Counted from the first letter of the stretch, positions 16,520-26,103 are shown. The stretch is 64,000 nt of DNA from Pseudomonas mosselii (GCF_003205295.1 NZ_QJRP01000019.1:1-64000); one strand, 5' to 3'. Numbers and translations are program-made. Notes: generated from the letters alone by a model not told the origin.

Positions 16520-17893
16520 ATGCCCCAACGCAATGTCATCAACGCCTCCGTCAGCCCCAAGGGCAGCCTGGAGACGCTGTCGCAACGTGAAGTCCAGCAA
16601 CTGAGCGAAGTCGGTACCGGCAGCCTCTACACCCTGTTCCGCCAGTGCGCCCTGGCCATCCTCAACACCGGCGCCCATGTCGACAACGCCAAGACCATCC
16701 TTGAGGCCTACAAGGACTTCGAGGTACGCATCCACCAGCAGGACCGCGGCGTGCGCCTTGAACTGCTCAACGCCCCGGCCGACGCCTTCGTCGATGGCGA
16801 GATGATCGCCAGCACCCGCGAGATGCTGTTCAGCGCCCTGCGCGACATCGTCTACACCGAGAGCGAGCTGGCCAGCCAGCGCATCGACCTCGAGAGTTCC
16901 CAGGGCCTCACCGACTACGTCTTCCACCTGCTGCGCAACGCCCGCACCCTGCGCCCGGGCGTCGAGCCGAAGATGGTGGTGTGCTGGGGCGGTCACTCGA
17001 TCAGCAGCGAGGAATACCAGTACACCAAGAAGGTCGGCCACGAGCTGGGCCTGCGCAAGCTGGATGTCTGCACCGGCTGCGGCCCGGGCGTGATGAAAGG
17101 CCCGATGAAGGGTGCCACCATCGCCCACGCCAAGCAGCGCATGCACGGCAGCCGTTACCTGGGCCTGACCGAGCCGGGCATCATCGCCGCCGAGGCACCC
17201 AACCCGATCGTCAACGAACTGGTAATCCTGCCGGACATCGAGAAGCGCCTGGAGGCCTTCGTCCGCGTCGGCCACGGCATCATCATCTTCCCCGGCGGTG
17301 CCGGCACCGCCGAGGAGTTCCTGTACCTGCTCGGCATCCTCATGCACCCGGACAACCAGGACCTGCCGTTCCCGGTCGTGCTCACCGGACCGCGCAGCGC
17401 CGAAGCCTTCCTGCTGCAACTGCACGCCTTCGTCGGCGCCACCCTGGGCGAGGCCGCCCAGCGCCACTACCAGATCATCATCGACGATCCGGCCGAAGTG
17501 GCCCGGCAGATGGTCGAGGGGCTCAAGACGGTCAAGCAATTCCGCCGCGAACGCAACGACGCGTTCCACTTCAACTGGCTGCTGAAGATCGACGAGGGCT
17601 TCCAGCACCCGTTCGACCCGACTCACGAGAACATGGCCAACCTGGCCTTGCGCCGCGAATTGCCGCCCCATGAACTGGCGGCCAACCTGCGCCGGGCGTT
17701 CTCCGGGATCGTTGCCGGCAATGTCAAGGACAAGGGTATCCGCCTGATCGAGGAGCACGGGCCGTACCAGATCCGCGGCGACGCGGCGATCCTCGACCCA
17801 CTCGGGCGTCTGCTGCAGGCGTTCGTCGACCAGCACCGCATGAAGCTGCCCGGTGGGGCGGCGTATGTGCCGTGCTATGAGGTGGTGGCCTGA
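16520..17893 (+). CDS. ppnN: Nucleotide 5'-monophosphate nucleosidase PpnN (YgdH)
   Basis: A 457-residue protein. The central LOG/lysine-decarboxylase-like domain holds FPGGAGTAEEFLY near residue 258, the phosphate-binding and catalytic PGGxGTxxE motif, with CTGCGPGVMKGPMKG near 185; flanking N- and C-terminal domains match the PpnN architecture. PpnN splits purine and pyrimidine monophosphates to base and ribose-5-phosphate and responds to (p)ppGpp in E. coli. The ATG at 16520 with AGGA upstream gives the family length. Its location next to the NAD-salvage genes is compatible with nucleotide recycling, though it has its own upstream region. Confidence 0.93.
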   Translation: MPQRNVINASVSPKGSLETLSQREVQQLSEVGTGSLYTLFRQCALAILNTGAHVDNAKTILEAYKDFEVRIHQQDRGVRLELLNAPADAFVDGEMIASTREMLFSALRDIVYTESELASQRIDLESSQGLTDYVFHLLRNARTLRPGVEPKMVVCWGGHSISSEEYQYTKKVGHELGLRKLDVCTGCGPGVMKGPMKGATIAHAKQRMHGSRYLGLTEPGIIAAEAPNPIVNELVILPDIEKRLEAFVRVGHGIIIFPGGAGTAEEFLYLLGILMHPDNQDLPFPVVLTGPRSAEAFLLQLHAFVGATLGEAAQRHYQIIIDDPAEVARQMVEGLKTVKQFRRERNDAFHFNWLLKIDEGFQHPFDPTHENMANLALRRELPPHELAANLRRAFSGIVAGNVKDKGIRLIEEHGPYQIRGDAAILDPLGRLLQAFVDQHRMKLPGGAAYVPCYEVVA

Positions 17894-17903
17894 GGCTTGC
17901 TTC

Positions 17904-17980
17904 CCCTGTGGGAGCGGGCTTGCCCCGCGATGGTGTCGGATCAGGTAAAGAAAATGTCTGAACCGATGCCATCGCGGGGA
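17904..17980. repeat. REP-type repeat (family B)
   Basis: ccctgtgggagcgggcttgc followed by cccgcgatgg is partly complementary to ccatcgcgggga at the right end. The right arm lacks the outer cgctcccac portion, so this is an incomplete pair. It lies in the 241-base gap before the SH3 gene. Confidence 0.8.
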
Positions 17981-18134
17981 CGCGGTACTGCCAGCAACAT
18001 CCTGCAGACATTTCCTATGCCAGGCAGTGAACCTGCCTACAAAAAAACGGTCTTTCGCTGACGGTCAATCCACCCGACCGGATCGCCGGCCCAGTCATCG
18101 GGCCTTCATTCGTCCTGTTTCAGCGAAGACCAGC

Positions 18135-18785
18135 ATGCCAGACATCCAGCCCGCTTCCCCTGCCCTCACCGCCCTGCGCGGCGGCCTGATCGCCGCCCTG
18201 ATCGCCCTCGCCGCCCCGGCCCACGCCGAAGAGCCGGCCACAGACGCGCGCTGGGTCAGCGACAGCCTGAGCACCTACGTGCGCAGTGGCCCCACCGATG
18301 GTCACCGCATCGTCGGTACACTAAAGTCCGGGCAGAAGGTCAGCCTGGTGACCAGCCAGGGCAACTACAGCCAGGTGCGCGGGCAGAGCGGCGACCTGGT
18401 GTGGATCCTCAGCAACGACCTGCAGGCGGTGCCCGGCCAGAACGAGCGCCTGCCGCAACTCGACGCCCAGGTCGCCGAGCTGTCCGGCCAGCTCAAGACC
18501 ATCGACGACAGCTGGAAGAACCGCGTGCAGGGCATGCAGGAAACCCTCGACTCGCGCAAGGCGCTGATCGACGAACTGGAAAGCCGCAACAAGGCGCTCA
18601 ACGAGCAGCTGGCGCAGAGCCAGTCGACCCTGCGCGACACCCAGGCGCGCCTGGGTGACGAGAACAAACAGGTGATGATGCGCTACATGGTCTATGGCGG
18701 CAGCATCGCCGGGGCCGGCCTGCTGGCCGGGCTGATCCTGCCGGCGCTGACCCGCGGACGCAAGCGCAACGACCGCTGGTTCTGA
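18135..18785 (+). CDS. SH3-domain envelope protein (YgiM/TIGR04211 type)
   Basis: A 216-residue protein with a signal peptide ending APAHA (about residue 31), a bacterial SH3 domain (about 38-95; STYVRSGPTDGHRIVGTL), a coiled coil (about 105-185) and one C-terminal membrane helix (GSIAGAGLLAGLILPAL) with a basic tail. This is the plan of the YgiM/TIGR04211 family, an inner-membrane-anchored periplasmic protein thought to touch the cell wall. The ATG at 18135 is chosen since the signal peptide starts shortly after it; an earlier in-frame ATG at 18027 overlaps unrelated intergenic sequence. Confidence 0.88.
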   Translation: MPDIQPASPALTALRGGLIAALIALAAPAHAEEPATDARWVSDSLSTYVRSGPTDGHRIVGTLKSGQKVSLVTSQGNYSQVRGQSGDLVWILSNDLQAVPGQNERLPQLDAQVAELSGQLKTIDDSWKNRVQGMQETLDSRKALIDELESRNKALNEQLAQSQSTLRDTQARLGDENKQVMMRYMVYGGSIAGAGLLAGLILPALTRGRKRNDRWF

Positions 18786-18867
18786 GCACCGGGGCACAGT
18801 ATCGCCTTGGCGGTGATCGTGTAGCAGGGTCTACGCTGAAGGGTTCACGACAACGAGATCCCTGCCC

Positions 18868-20088
18868 ATGCCCTTGCGATTCTGCTCTTTGGCCCTTGCC
18901 CTGGCCTGCGCCACCGCCCAGGCCGCCGACCCGACGCCCCAGGAACTGTTCAGCCAGGCCCAGGCCGAACAACCCCATTACCTGAAAACCCTCGAGACCC
19001 TGGTGGCAGTGGACACCGGCACCGGTACCGAGCTCGGCCTGAAACAGGTCGGCAGCGAACTGGTGCAACGGCTCGAGGCTCTCGGCGCCAAGGTCACGAC
19101 ACAGCCGGCCACGCCCTCGGTGGGCGACAACATCGTCGGTACCCTCAAGGGCAGCGGCGACAAGGATTTCCTGCTGATGGTCCACTACGACACGGTGTTC
19201 GGCCCCGGCACCGTGGCCAAGCGCCCGTTGCGGATCGACGGCGACCGCGCCTACGGCCCCGGCGTGGCCGATGCCAAGGGCGGCGTGGCGATGATCCTGC
19301 ATGCGCTGAAACTGCTGCAGGACCAGCAGTACAAGGGCTACCGCACCCTCACCGTGCTGTTCAACCCGGACGAGGAAATGGGCTCGGCCGGCTCGCGGCA
19401 ACTGATCGCCGAGCTGGCGCGCAAACATGATTTCGTTTTCTCCTACGAGCCGCCGGACAAGGACGCGGTCACCGTCGCCACCAACGGCATCAACCGCCTC
19501 AAGCTCGAGGTCAAGGGCCGCGCCTCCCATGCAGGCTCCGCCCCGGAAGCCGGGCGCAACGCGCTGCTGGAGCTGGCGCACCAGTTGCTGCAGTTGAACG
19601 ACCTCGGCGACAAGGGCAAGGGCACCACCGTCAACTGGACCCTGGCCAAGGCCGGGGAAAAGGCCAACATCATTCCCGCCCAGGCCAGCGCCGAGGCCGA
19701 CATGCGCTATTCCGACCTGAGCGAGACCGAGCGGGTGCAGGAAGATGCCCTGCGGATCATCAAGAAACAGTTGGTGGCCGATACCCAGGTCGAGCTGGTC
19801 GTGGAAAAAGGCCGCCCGCCACTGGCGAAGAACGACGCCTCGACGGAGCTGGCACAAACGGCGCGGCAGCTCTACAGCAAGATCGATCGGCAGTTGCAGC
19901 CGATCGCCATGCGCTTTGGCACCGACGCCGGCTACGCCTACGTGCCCGACAGCGACAAGCCGGCGGTGCTGGAAACGCTGGGTGTGGTCGGCGCGGGCCT
20001 ACATGGCGACGACGAGTACATGGAGATCGCCAGCGTGGCGCCACGCTTGTACCTGACGGTAGCGATGATCCGGCACCTGGCGCAGTAG
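18868..20088 (+). CDS. M20 metallopeptidase, glutamate carboxypeptidase (CPG2-like)
   Basis: A 406-residue secreted zinc exopeptidase with signal peptide (cut after TAQAA). Di-zinc ligands and catalytic acid are visible in order: MVHYDTVF (His), GVADAKGGVA (Asp), NPDEEMGSAG (Glu pair), and LHGDDEYMEI near the C-terminus (His). Length and motifs match carboxypeptidase G2, which removes C-terminal glutamate from folates and peptides. The dimerisation domain (about 215-325, GRASHAGSAPEAGRNA) is intact. It ends six bases before glcD and may be co-transcribed with the glycolate oxidase genes. Confidence 0.87.
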   Translation: MPLRFCSLALALACATAQAADPTPQELFSQAQAEQPHYLKTLETLVAVDTGTGTELGLKQVGSELVQRLEALGAKVTTQPATPSVGDNIVGTLKGSGDKDFLLMVHYDTVFGPGTVAKRPLRIDGDRAYGPGVADAKGGVAMILHALKLLQDQQYKGYRTLTVLFNPDEEMGSAGSRQLIAELARKHDFVFSYEPPDKDAVTVATNGINRLKLEVKGRASHAGSAPEAGRNALLELAHQLLQLNDLGDKGKGTTVNWTLAKAGEKANIIPAQASAEADMRYSDLSETERVQEDALRIIKKQLVADTQVELVVEKGRPPLAKNDASTELAQTARQLYSKIDRQLQPIAMRFGTDAGYAYVPDSDKPAVLETLGVVGAGLHGDDEYMEIASVAPRLYLTVAMIRHLAQ

Positions 20089-20094
20089 GTCTGC

Positions 20095-21594
20095 ATGAAT
20101 ATCCTTTACGACGAACGTGTCGATGGACCGTTGCCGGCCGTGGACAAGCCGGCGCTGCTGGCCGCCCTGTATGAGGCCTTGCCCGACCTGGAGATCCTGC
20201 ACCGCAGCGAAGACCTCAGGCCCTACGAGTGCGATGGCCTTTCGGCCTACCGCACGCTGCCGTTGTTGGTGGCGCTGCCCGAACGCCTGGAGCAGGTGCA
20301 GGCGCTGCTGCGTCTGTGCCACCAGCGCGGCGTGCCGGTGGTGGCGCGCGGCGCTGGCACCGGCCTGTCCGGCGGCGCGCTGCCGCTGAGCCAGGGCATC
20401 CTGCTGGTAATGGCGCGTTTCAACCGCATCCTGGAGGTCAACCCGCAGGGCCGCTTCGCCCGGGTCCAGCCTGGCGTGCGCAACCTGGCGATCTCCCAGG
20501 CGGCGGCACCCCATGGGCTGTACTACGCGCCCGATCCCTCCTCGCAGATCGCCTGCTCGATCGGCGGCAATGTCGCCGAGAACGCCGGTGGCGTGCATTG
20601 CCTGAAGTACGGCCTGACCGTGCACAACCTGCTCAAGGTGCAAATCCTCACCGTCGAAGGCGAGCGCCTGGTACTGGGCAGCGACGCCCTGGACAGCCCC
20701 GGCTTTGATCTGCTGGCGCTGTTCACCGGCTCCGAGGGCATGCTCGGCATCGTCACCGAGGTCACCGTCAAGCTGCTGCCCAGGCCGCAGGTGGCGCGGG
20801 TGCTGCTGGCCAGCTTCGACAGCGTCGAGGACGCCGGGGGCGCGGTGGCCGAGATCATCGGCGCCGGGATCATCCCCGCCGGGCTGGAAATGATGGACAA
20901 CCTGGCGATCCGTGCCGCCGAGGATTTCATCCATGCCGGCTACCCGCTGGATGCGGCGGCAATCCTGCTGTGCGAGCTCGACGGCGTCGAAGCCGACGTG
21001 CAGGACGACTGCGCCCGGGTCGATACCGTGTTACGAAAAGCCGGCGCCCGCGAGGTGCGCCTGGCCTGCGACGAAGCCGAGCGCGTGCGCTTCTGGGCCG
21101 GGCGCAAGAACGCCTTCCCGGCGGTGGGGCGCATTTCCCCGGACTATTACTGCATGGACGGCACCATCCCGCGCCGGGAGTTGCCGCAGGTGCTCAAGGG
21201 CATCAGCGCGCTTTCCCGGCAGTACGGCCTGCGGGTGGCCAACGTGTTCCATGCCGGCGACGGCAACCTGCACCCGCTGATCCTGTTCGATGCCAACCTG
21301 CCCGGCGAACTGGAGCGTGCCGAGGCCATCGGCGGCCAGATCCTCGAACTGTGCGTGGCCGTCGGCGGCAGCATCACCGGCGAACACGGCGTGGGCCGGG
21401 AGAAGATCAACCAGATGTGTGCACAGTTCAACAGCGACGAGATCACCCTGTTCCATGCGGTCAAGGCCGCCTTCGACCCCCGGGGCCTGCTCAACCCGGG
21501 CAAGAACATCCCCACCCTGCAGCGCTGCGCCGAGTTCGGCGCGCTGCATGTACACCACGGGCAACTGCCCTTCCCCGACCTGGAGCGTTTCTGA
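20095..21594 (+). CDS. glcD: Glycolate oxidase subunit GlcD
   Basis: A 499-residue FAD-linked subunit that oxidises glycolate to glyoxylate. The FAD-binding PCMH domain includes ARGAGTGLSGGALP near residue 86 and GGNVAENAGGVHCLKYG near 160; the C-terminal domain has NVFHAGDGNLHP and GEHGVGREK. Length equals E. coli GlcD. Its stop overlaps the start of glcE (TGATG), and glcF follows, forming the usual glcDEF unit. No GlcC regulator or GlcG gene is adjacent. Confidence 0.96.
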   Translation: MNILYDERVDGPLPAVDKPALLAALYEALPDLEILHRSEDLRPYECDGLSAYRTLPLLVALPERLEQVQALLRLCHQRGVPVVARGAGTGLSGGALPLSQGILLVMARFNRILEVNPQGRFARVQPGVRNLAISQAAAPHGLYYAPDPSSQIACSIGGNVAENAGGVHCLKYGLTVHNLLKVQILTVEGERLVLGSDALDSPGFDLLALFTGSEGMLGIVTEVTVKLLPRPQVARVLLASFDSVEDAGGAVAEIIGAGIIPAGLEMMDNLAIRAAEDFIHAGYPLDAAAILLCELDGVEADVQDDCARVDTVLRKAGAREVRLACDEAERVRFWAGRKNAFPAVGRISPDYYCMDGTIPRRELPQVLKGISALSRQYGLRVANVFHAGDGNLHPLILFDANLPGELERAEAIGGQILELCVAVGGSITGEHGVGREKINQMCAQFNSDEITLFHAVKAAFDPRGLLNPGKNIPTLQRCAEFGALHVHHGQLPFPDLERF

Positions 21595-22640
21595 TGGACA
21601 GCGACCTCGGCCAGGAACTGCTGGAGCAGGTCAACCAGGCGCTGAGCCAGCGCACCCCGCTGCGCATCCAGGGCGGCAACAGCAAGGCCATGCTCGGTCG
21701 CCCGGTAACCGGGCAGGTCATCGACATCCGCGGCCATCGGGGCATCGTTGGCTACGACCCCACCGAGCTGGTACTCACCGCCCGCGCCGGCACGCCCCTG
21801 CGGGAGGTCGAGGAGACGCTGCACGAGGCCGGGCAGATGCTGGCCTGCGAGCCACCGCACCTGGGCCCCGAGGCGACGGTGGGCGGCATGGTCGCGGCCG
21901 GGCTGTCGGGGCCACGCCGTCCCTGGGCCGGGTCGGTGCGTGACTATGTACTCGGCACCCGGCTGATCACCGGCCACGGCAAGCACCTGCGCTTTGGCGG
22001 AGAGGTCATGAAGAATGTCGCCGGCTACGACGTGTCGCGGCTGATGGCGGGCAGCTTCGGCTGCCTGGGGCTGCTCACCGAGGTGTCACTCAAGGTGCTG
22101 CCGCAACCGCGCCAATGCCTGGGCCTGCGCCTGGAGATGAGCACGCAGCAGGCACTCGCCGCACTCGCCGAATGGGGCCGACAAGCGCTGCCAGTCAGCG
22201 CCGCCTGCCATGACGGCGAGGCGCTGCATCTGCGCCTGGAGGGCGGCGAAGGTTCGGTGCGCTCGGCCCGTGAGCGCCTGGGTGGTGAAGCGTTCGACAC
22301 AGGCTTCTGGCAAGACCTGCGCGAGCAGCGCCTGGCGTTCTTCACCGCACCCGCAACGCTGTGGCGGCTGTCCCTGCCCATGGCCTGCGGTGCACTCGAA
22401 CTGCCGGGACAACAGTTGATCGACTGGGGCGGAGCCCAGCGCTGGCTCAAGTCCGACGCCCCGGCGTCCATCATCCGGGCGTTGGCGGCCGAGGCCGGCG
22501 GTCACGCCACCGCCTACGCGCCCGGCGACGACAGCAGCGCCCCGCTCGGTCCGCTGATGCTGCGCTATCACCAGGCGCTGAAACGCCAACTCGATCCCCA
22601 GGGTGTGTTCAACCCTGGCCGCCTGTACGCGCACTTGTGA
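21594..22640 (+). CDS. glcE: Glycolate oxidase FAD-binding subunit GlcE
   Basis: A 348-residue protein related to GlcD but shorter. It keeps the FAD-binding half (LRIQGGNSKAMLG near residue 23; VMKNVAGYDVSRLMAGSFG near 138) and a reduced C-terminal part. It works in the GlcDEF complex at the inner membrane. The ATG at 21594 overlaps the glcD stop by one base, consistent with coupled translation. Confidence 0.95.
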   Translation: MDSDLGQELLEQVNQALSQRTPLRIQGGNSKAMLGRPVTGQVIDIRGHRGIVGYDPTELVLTARAGTPLREVEETLHEAGQMLACEPPHLGPEATVGGMVAAGLSGPRRPWAGSVRDYVLGTRLITGHGKHLRFGGEVMKNVAGYDVSRLMAGSFGCLGLLTEVSLKVLPQPRQCLGLRLEMSTQQALAALAEWGRQALPVSAACHDGEALHLRLEGGEGSVRSARERLGGEAFDTGFWQDLREQRLAFFTAPATLWRLSLPMACGALELPGQQLIDWGGAQRWLKSDAPASIIRALAAEAGGHATAYAPGDDSSAPLGPLMLRYHQALKRQLDPQGVFNPGRLYAHL

Positions 22641-22649
22641 GGCCACGGC

Positions 22650-23906
22650 ATGCAAACCCACCTGAGCGAATCCGCCCGCCAGTTGCCCCGCGCCGACGAG
22701 GCCGAACGCATCCTGCGTTCCTGCGTGCACTGCGGGTTCTGCACCGCCACCTGCCCCACCTACCAGCTGCTCGGCGATGAACTGGACGGGCCTCGCGGGC
22801 GCATCTACCTGATCAAGCAGGTGCTCGAAGGCGAACCGGCGGGCACCAGCACCCAGGCGCACCTGGACCGCTGCCTGAGCTGCCGCAACTGTGAGACCAC
22901 CTGCCCGTCGGGGGTGGAATACCACAACCTGCTCGACATCGGCCGCGCCGTGGTCGACCGGCAGGTCCCCCGGCCGTCGGGGCAACGCCTGCTGCGCGCG
23001 GGCCTTCGCGCCGTGGTGCCGAGGCCGGGCGCATTCAAGGCGCTTGTGCGCGCCGGGCAGGCCCTGTATCCCCTGCTCCCGGCCAGCCTCAAGGACAAGC
23101 TGCCGGCGCAGGTCGTCACCCCGGGCCAACGTCCGATGCCGCGCCACACCCGTCGCGTGCTGCTGCTCGAAGGCTGCGTGCAGCAGGCCCTTTCACCCAA
23201 CACCAATGCCGCCGCCACTCGCCTGCTCGACCGGCTAGGCATCAGCGTCGAGCCGATCCACCAGGCCGGTTGCTGCGGCGCCGTGGACTATCACCTGGAT
23301 GCCCAGGCACGAGGCCTCGACCGCGCCCGACGCAACATCGACGCCTGGTGGCCGGCCATCGAGGCCGGCGCCGAGGCCATCGTGCAAACCGCCAGCGGCT
23401 GCGGCGCCTTTGTCCGCGACTATGGCCACCTGCTTCAACAAGACCCACGCTACGCCGCCAAGGCCGCTCGGGTCAGCGCCCTGTCTCGTGACCTGGTACA
23501 GGTGCTGCAGGCCGAGCCACTGGAGCATTTGGGTCTATGCGCCGAGCAGCGCCTGGCATTCCACTGCCCCTGCACCCTGCAGCACGCCCTCAAGCTTGGC
23601 GGCGCGGTGGAAGGTCTGCTGGCCCGGCTGGGCTTCCATCTCACCCAGGTGCCGGATAGCCACTTGTGCTGCGGCTCGGCCGGCACCTATTCACTGACCC
23701 AGCCGCAGCTGGCGCGCCAGCTGCGCGACAACCGCCTCAATGCCCTGGAAAGCGACAACCCACTGGTCATCGCCACTGCCAACATCGGCTGCCAGCTGCA
23801 CCTGGGCGGCGCCGGTCGCACGCCGGTGCGGCACTGGATCGAAATCGTCGAGGCGGCACTTGAGCCCGGCGCTGTCGAGGCCGCGGAAATTGTGCCCCGC
23901 ACCTGA
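22650..23906 (+). CDS. glcF: Glycolate oxidase iron-sulfur subunit GlcF
   Basis: A 418-residue iron-sulfur protein. Two 4Fe-4S clusters are bound by CVHCGFCTATCP (near residue 26) and CLSCRNCETTCP (near 75); two CCG domains (GCCGAVDYH, LCCGSAGTYS) follow. It passes electrons from the GlcD/GlcE flavins to the quinone pool. It starts 9 bases after glcE and closes the glcDEF set. No clear terminator was seen after it. Confidence 0.95.
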   Translation: MQTHLSESARQLPRADEAERILRSCVHCGFCTATCPTYQLLGDELDGPRGRIYLIKQVLEGEPAGTSTQAHLDRCLSCRNCETTCPSGVEYHNLLDIGRAVVDRQVPRPSGQRLLRAGLRAVVPRPGAFKALVRAGQALYPLLPASLKDKLPAQVVTPGQRPMPRHTRRVLLLEGCVQQALSPNTNAAATRLLDRLGISVEPIHQAGCCGAVDYHLDAQARGLDRARRNIDAWWPAIEAGAEAIVQTASGCGAFVRDYGHLLQQDPRYAAKAARVSALSRDLVQVLQAEPLEHLGLCAEQRLAFHCPCTLQHALKLGGAVEGLLARLGFHLTQVPDSHLCCGSAGTYSLTQPQLARQLRDNRLNALESDNPLVIATANIGCQLHLGGAGRTPVRHWIEIVEAALEPGAVEAAEIVPRT

Positions 23907-24071
23907 CGCGGATCAAGGCGATGTTCAACCTGGTGCCTGTAATTTCGGAACCCTCCTACCGAAAGTACGGAAGCTTCTAGATTGTTGCCCCACCCTCGGC
24001 AAAACATCATCAGGACTGGAGACGTGACCGCCGCCCCGGCGCGGCCAACCCCATCCAGACGAGGCCATGCC

Positions 24072-24413
24072 ATGCCCACAAATGCTCATCGCCCTACCCG
24101 CGAACTGCGCCACACCCTGCGTCAACTGTTGGCCCACGAGGTCAGCAACCCCGACGACAACCCGCACCTGTCCGGGGTGCGGTTCTTCTGCGCCACCGAT
24201 GAACACACCCGCCAGCTGATCGAGCGTGTCGAGCTGCTCGCCAGCGAAGCCTTCTTCGATGCCAAGGGCCGCGCCATCCCCGCGCGCATGCGCGAAGCAG
24301 CGGTGGATGGCGTGTGCATCCAACAGAAACGCAAGGCCTGCGAGGACGAGACGGTGATCCGCATCGCATTGCCGGAAAAAGGCTACATCACCATCAGTAC
24401 CGCTCGCCTGTGA
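24072..24413 (+). CDS. Small protein of unknown function (113 aa)
   Basis: A 113-residue soluble protein beginning MPTNAHRPTRELRHTLRQLL, with no signal peptide or membrane helix. It carries two cysteines (CIQQKRKAC near residue 80) and a C-terminal beta-rich end (GYITISTARL). It follows glcF by 165 bases, and a region with no recognised signals separates them. I do not recognise a family. Codon use resembles the neighbours, which supports a real gene. Confidence 0.6.
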   Translation: MPTNAHRPTRELRHTLRQLLAHEVSNPDDNPHLSGVRFFCATDEHTRQLIERVELLASEAFFDAKGRAIPARMREAAVDGVCIQQKRKACEDETVIRIALPEKGYITISTARL

Positions 24414-24423
24414 ACACGCCGTC

Positions 24424-24463
24424 CCTCTCATGGAACTGCACATGACTTGTTGATTTAGCAGGA
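24424..24463 (+). repeat. 40-nt REP-flanking motif, copy 3
   Basis: Starts CCTCTCATGGAACTGCACAT and ends TTGATTTAGCAGGA. About 30 of 40 positions agree with the block at 5771, and it again directly precedes a REP unit. Confidence 0.6.
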
Positions 24464-24464
24464 A

Positions 24465-24554
24465 CCTGTGGGAGCGGCTTTAGCCGCGAACACCGGCAAA
24501 GCCGGTGCCATCCACCGCGTTGCTTGCTTCGCGGGTAAACCCGCTCCCACAGGG
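24465..24554. repeat. REP-type inverted pair
   Basis: cctgtgggagcggctttagc at the left and cgctcccacaggg at the right face each other, with an inner caccggcaaagccggtg hairpin. It lies between the unknown 113-residue gene and the MocR gene. Confidence 0.85.
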
Positions 24555-24669
24555 TATGCCACTCGCTCTCGGGTATTATTCCCTGCGCGATCGTCAGTAG
24601 GGCCCCTTGCAGCTTTGTCGATAAAACCCGAAGCTTTTACACCCCCTGCGCTTCGGACCCCCTGCCCCG

Positions 24670-26103
24670 ATGGAACTGCACATCCGCCTCGAAGGCCGCA
24701 AAGGCCTGGCCGACCAGCTCTACCAGCAACTGCGCGCCGGCATCGACAGCGGCCACCTGGCGGCCGGCACCCAACTGCCACCCACGCGCCTTTTGGCCGA
24801 GCAGCTGGGGGTTTCGCGCAAGACCGTGGCCGAAGCCTACTCGCGCCTGACCTACGACAACCTGCTCAGTGGCGTGGTCGGTCGCGGCACCTTCATCACC
24901 CCGCGCCACACGCCGCGCCAGAGCGACAGCGACAACATCCCCCTGGCCGCCGCCGAAACCCTCGAACGCTGGCGTCAGCGCGCCACGGTGCTGGGTCGGC
25001 GGGCGCTGGACGCGCCGTCGCGCTATGACTTCATCGGCGGCGCCTCGAGCAAGGCGCAGTTCCCCTACGACCACTGGCGCAGTTGCATGAACTATGCCCT
25101 GCGCCGCAGCCAGCGCCACCCCGACCGACAGTTTTCCGCCCAGGGCCTGCCCGAACTGCGCGAGGCCATCACCCACCAGATCGCCTTCACCCGCGGCATC
25201 CAGTGCGAGCCCAGCGATGTACTGGTGTGCAATGGCGCCCAGCAAGCCCTGGACCTGATCGCCCGGGTGCTGGTCGAGCCCGGATGCAAAGTAGCCATGG
25301 AAGACCCGGGCTACCCACCGGCGCGCCAGCTGTTCCTGGCCTTGGGCGCGCACCTGCAGTCAGTGCCGGTGGACGACCAGGGGCTGTGCGTCGAGCAGAT
25401 CGAAGACGGCACCCGGCTGATCTACGTGACACCCTCGCACCAGTTCCCGCTGGGCATGCCCATGGCCGAGCCGCGGCGCCAGGCGTTGCTGGCGCGGGCC
25501 GCGGAGCTTGGCGCGCTGATCATCGAGGACGACTACGACTGCGAGTTCCGCTACCAGGGGCCGGCCGCCGAAGCCCTGCAGCGCCTGGACCAACATGGCC
25601 TGGTGGCCTATGTCGGGACCTTTTCCAAAACCCTGCTGCCGGAGCTGCGCCTGGGCTACGCGGTACTGCCGCCGGCCGTGCTGCAGGCCGCCTGCGTGGC
25701 CAAGCACCTGAGCGACTGGCACAGCCCGAGCCTGCAGCAGTGGGCCCTGGCGCGGTTCATCAGCGAAGGTCACCTGAACAAGCACATCCGCCGTTGCCAC
25801 GAAGTGTACAGCGCCCGCCGCGAACGGATCCTGGCGCGCCTGGGCGGCGACCTGGCGCCGTGGTTCGAGGCGGTGCCGGCCAGCGCCGGCTTTCACCTGA
25901 GCGCGCTGGCCAAGCCCGGGGTGGATGTCGAGCTGCTGATCAACCTGGCGCGCAAGGTGGAGGTCGGCCTCTACTCCCTGGCGCCGTTCTTCAGCGAGGC
26001 GCCTGTCAGGCCGGGGTTGCTGTTCGGCTTTGGTGCCATCGAGTTGCTGGACATCGACCCGGCACTGGACCGGGTCGGTGACACCCTCCAGCGCCTCAGT
26101 TGA
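24670..26103 (+). CDS. MocR-family (GntR/aminotransferase) transcriptional regulator
   Basis: A 477-residue regulator. The N-terminal winged helix (about 10-78; RLLAEQLGVSRKTVAEAYSR) is joined by a linker to a class-I aminotransferase-like domain with the PLP lysine in TFSKTLLPELRLGY near residue 318 and the cofactor aspartate in IIEDDYDCEF. MocR proteins sense PLP-linked ligands; PdxR and GabR are examples. Its last eight bases overlap the convergent MFS gene. The direct target is not clear; the downstream MFS-deaminase pair is the nearest candidate. Confidence 0.88.
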   Translation: MELHIRLEGRKGLADQLYQQLRAGIDSGHLAAGTQLPPTRLLAEQLGVSRKTVAEAYSRLTYDNLLSGVVGRGTFITPRHTPRQSDSDNIPLAAAETLERWRQRATVLGRRALDAPSRYDFIGGASSKAQFPYDHWRSCMNYALRRSQRHPDRQFSAQGLPELREAITHQIAFTRGIQCEPSDVLVCNGAQQALDLIARVLVEPGCKVAMEDPGYPPARQLFLALGAHLQSVPVDDQGLCVEQIEDGTRLIYVTPSHQFPLGMPMAEPRRQALLARAAELGALIIEDDYDCEFRYQGPAAEALQRLDQHGLVAYVGTFSKTLLPELRLGYAVLPPAVLQAACVAKHLSDWHSPSLQQWALARFISEGHLNKHIRRCHEVYSARRERILARLGGDLAPWFEAVPASAGFHLSALAKPGVDVELLINLARKVEVGLYSLAPFFSEAPVRPGLLFGFGAIELLDIDPALDRVGDTLQRLS

